DNA of 64,000 nucleotides, taken from the NCBI GenBank assembly GCA_029851415.1, contig CM056743.1:125704305-125768304 (forward strand). Direction: 5' to 3'. The stretch is from Eretmocerus hayati. Lineage: Eukaryota; Arthropoda; Insecta; Hymenoptera; Aphelinidae. A model generated the notes under the pieces. The model saw nothing but the letters and a program-made list of their open reading frames with translations, did no database searches and was not told where the DNA came from. Shown here one piece after another: positions 61,403 to 64,000 of the stretch (positions within the stretch are counted from its first letter, which is position 1; each line of letters opens with the position of its first letter). Position numbers and translations under genes: made by a program.

Positions 61403-61571
61403 GTACACTCCCGAGGAAGGTGAACTGCACAGCTGTGACGGTCAGTTACCGTTCGAGATCTTCTGTCTCACTCGCGCTCGTACCATAACCTATGAGTGCG
61501 AGCGAGACGGAAGATCTCGAATGCTACTCTGACCGTCACGGCTGTGCAGTTCACCTTCCTCGCGAGTGTAC
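61403..61571. repeat. 169-bp hairpin element, GTACACTC ends
   Basis: The arms run from GTACACTCCCGAGGAAGGTG at 61403 and its inverse ending 61571. Pairing continues through AACTGCACAGC, GACGGTCAG, GAGATCTTC and CTCGCGCTCGTA, with a few mismatches; the loop is about 10 nt. It lies in the intron or upstream DNA of the EGFL7/8-like gene. Non-coding, MITE-like; no target duplication is clear. Confidence 0.75.
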
Positions 61572-61759
61572 ATGTAATTTCATATTTCGCCATTATCTTT
61601 CAAATCAACCCAAAGCCAGAATTGTGAGTAAGTTTTCTTCCAAAATATCAACAAATTTTGTACTAAAAATGCATCACCGACAAAAGTCAAATGCTAATGT
61701 TCAACTTTATAACTCCAATTCCGGTTTCTATAGCTTATTTGGAATCTATTTGAAATATA

Positions 61760-62767
61760 CACTACCGGTCAGAATTCTCAATACACCTGAGAATGGAAAC
61801 TGATTATCTTCAGAGCTGGATATCTCAGAACCTATTGGTCGTAAAGAGCTTTGCGAGGTCGCATTCTGTAGTTCATATCGAGCACTTTCAAATCAATTTC
61901 CTGTATTTCCCGCCCCGCGTATTATAACAGAGACACACGAGTCGAAGAACGACTTTTTTCGCAATTTTCCAGCCAAGGTACGAACGCCTGCAAATTTTGG
62001 AGAGATTGTTGGATCGCTATGAGACCAATGACATCTTCAAGCCCATGAAAAGATCTTCAAGATCCGTTTTTGAACGTCTCTCAAAATGGTTCTGGTTCTG
62101 AGATGTAACTGATTCAGTGAGGGTGTTTCTTTGTCTCAAAAAATCACATGATAATTCAAAAATGATAATAAACAGCCCGGTTCAAGGTCGGTAGCCATTA
62201 TTTTCGATGGCTATCCCACTGTTGAGTCAAACTATTGCAGAAATAAGGGTCAGATGCCCCAAAATGGGCTGTTTCTCATCATTATTGAATCATCAAGGGA
62301 TTTTTTGAGATAAAAACACCCGCAGACAATCTGTCATATCTCAATACCAGAACCACTTTGAGAGACGTTCAAAAACGTATTTTCAAGGTCTTTTCGCGGG
62401 CTTAAAGATGTCACATGGGTCTCATAGCTATCCAACAATCTCTCCAAAATTTGCAGGCGTTCGTACCTTGGCTGGAAAATTGTGAACAAAGTAGTTTTTC
62501 TGACTCGTGTTTCTCTGGTATAGTACGCGGGACGGGAGATACAGGAAATAGATTTGGAAGTGCTCAATAGGAGCTACAAAATGCGACCACGCAGAACTCT
62601 CTAAGACCAATATGTTCTGATATTTTAAGTAACTTTGGTAGATTTTTCGTCCTTGATGGTTAATATACAAGATCAAAGAATCAACTTGTACAATAGGTTC
62701 TGAGATATCCAGCTCTGAAGATCATCAGTGTGATTTCCAGGTGTATTGGGACTTTTGACCGGTAGAG
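61760..62767. mobile_element. 1-kb foldback element with Tc1-type ends
   Basis: The left end is CACTACCGGTCAGAATTCTC and the right end the inverse of CTCTACCGGTCAAAAGTCCC. TA flanks both (61758-61759, 62768-62769). CTACCGGTCAAAAGT-like termini with TA duplications are typical of Tc1-like transposons. The arms pair inwards for over 400 bp (for example GGTACGAACGCCTGCAAATT, then TTGGAGAGATTGTTGGA); the right arm has about 80 extra bases near 62610-62690. The loop is about 62181-62264. No transposase remains. Confidence 0.75.
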
Positions 62768-62769
62768 TA

Positions 62770-63337
62770 GGAATAGTTTGCAAAGTGATTTCAACAGGCA
62801 CTGGTATAGTCTCATCAAGATTTGTATAATTGCTCGTCAGCCTAACCTAGGAAAGTGATCGAAATATAACATTTTCTAGAATTTTGAGGGAAGGTGTGGG
62901 TTATGGCTTATGGGTTATTCTGAATCTACAAAAATTAAAGTTCATACTGATTCTCAAGTGGATAAATTATATGATAGTAATTGTTAGATAATACAATTCA
63001 CAAGGAATTTGAAGAAATAAAGTAACTTCCGTGCCATAATTGGCTACCACGTGGTTTGGAGTGTGACTATGTATTTCCCATGCCAGCAGAGTAGACAATG
63101 CTTCAACAATGTTTATATTATTCAGTTTCAGTTTTTACTTTGGATTCATAGTAAGTCTGTGAGTCACGAAATTCTTATGTTAGTTCATTCCAAAATCGTA
63201 TTAATCAAGCTACAGGTGAAATAAAAGAATACTTTGTCAAGTAGACATTTTCGGTGAAAGGTCAAAAATTCCTAGTGTTGTACATACACATTTACTCTGC
63301 TGTGAGATATAGATTTCTGAGGAAATCACATTTGATC
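62770..63337. other. No gene recognised
   Basis: Between the Tc1-type foldback and the LINE fragment. Short frames only. If the EGFL7/8-like gene continues past the window, this is intronic. Confidence 0.4.
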
Positions 63338-64000
63338 TTATCTGACAATAAAGAATGAATGGAATTTGCATCGCCAAAAACTTTGTACTTCACAATAACT
63401 TTGTTGGACGGCAAATTTTTCGCGAAGAACAAATATTTTTGGCACTCGACACTTGTATACTATTATAGTGGGAACGTTGAGGAATTTTGAAATTTTTTTA
63501 AAGTTGTGATCATAGAAATCCATCCTGAAGTTTGCTTTACTCGATAGTAATCTCAAAAAATGCCTTCGGAGTCATTCAATTCTATCTTCATGACTCCCTG
63601 TGTACCGAGACCATATGATTGATCCGCAAGTCAAAACTGGGATAAGTATGCTTCTGTACAGAGTGAGTAAATGAAGAAGAATTCCTAAAATTTTTGTGCT
63701 CCTATAAAAGAAACCAAGCAATTTAGACCCTTCAGAATTCACATGATCAAAATGCTTTGTAAATTCCAATTTGGGGTTCACGATTACGACCAAGTCCTTC
63801 ACTAAATCAGTTTTCTCAATCATTCTGCCATTTATTGAGTAATTTTAACTGAAGTGATATTTGTTTCGAACAAATTTCATATTTCTACATTTTTCCATAC
63901 TTATAATTGTGAGCCATTCTTCGCAGCCTAAACAGATATGGAGTCTAAGTTCATTTGCAGCGTTGTATAATCAAAATAGTTTCGATAGCTATACTCATGT
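63338..64000 (-). mobile_element. Jockey-like LINE, 3' reverse transcriptase fragment (decayed)
   Basis: On the minus strand, conceptual translation from the right edge gives the end of a jockey-type reverse transcriptase. An EKCRNMKF-like segment comes first, then an in-frame stop near 63847, then SINGRMIEKTDLVKDL and the LYRSILIPVL...IIWSRY block (63572-63823). A frameshift near 63565 is followed by LRRHFLRLLSSKANF. The order matches the region after the RT catalytic motifs. Frame breaks show it is dead. The 5' part continues beyond the window and the 3' limit is uncertain. Confidence 0.7.

Noticed and set aside
1..64000. CRISPR arrays, bacterial operons, rRNA genes
   Set aside because: Nothing of the kind is seen; gene structure and repeats are those of an animal nuclear genome.

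Overview
The window is eukaryotic nuclear DNA, AT-rich, with GT-AG introns, Tc1/mariner-type, CACTA-like and P-like transposons and a jockey-like LINE. It most likely comes from an insect; a hymenopteran or beetle would fit, but the sequence does not settle the order. Host genes occupy only the right end. The rest is transposon-dominated intergenic or intronic DNA.

Host genes: a two-exon LLPH ortholog (57141-57857, +) faces, tail to tail, the last six exons of an EGFL7/8-like secreted protein (58149-60846, -). The first exons of the EGFL7/8-like gene, expected to encode a signal peptide and EMI domain, are not visible and probably lie past the right edge. A short open exon on the minus strand (49195-49334) would join a start codon at 56900-56902 if the P-like element were absent, which suggests a gene divergent from LLPH that the insertion split.

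Mobile elements with coding capacity: (1) a complete CACTA-like element at 10264-16707, with 16-bp perfect terminal inverted repeats (TIRs) and an ACT target duplication. It carries a one-exon tnp2-like transposase and a seven-exon DUF4806-type protein, both on the minus strand. (2) A complete P-element/THAP9-like transposon at 49336-56850, with 33-bp perfect TIRs, an 8-9 bp target duplication and an uninterrupted transposase of about 1041 residues in two exons. Beside its right end is a 29-bp palindromic scar that looks like an excision footprint of a second copy in the same target. (3) A decayed jockey-like LINE 3' fragment at the right edge (-).

Non-autonomous and foldback elements fill most of the remaining space: five copies of a roughly 0.9-1 kb family starting AAGGTAAGTGTACCC; two members of a TA-duplicating family starting CACTGTAAAAAATT whose cores are large inverted satellite arrays; a 2.1-kb foldback at 44590-46664; a Tc1-end foldback at 61760-62767; and several MITEs. 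The most striking structure is a 191-bp perfectly paired hairpin at 25873-26290 between two perfect 129-bp inverted repeats (25592-25720 and 27820-27948). These inverted repeats could feed small-RNA production, but this is inference.

Between 1 and 49 kb I found no convincing host exon outside the elements.
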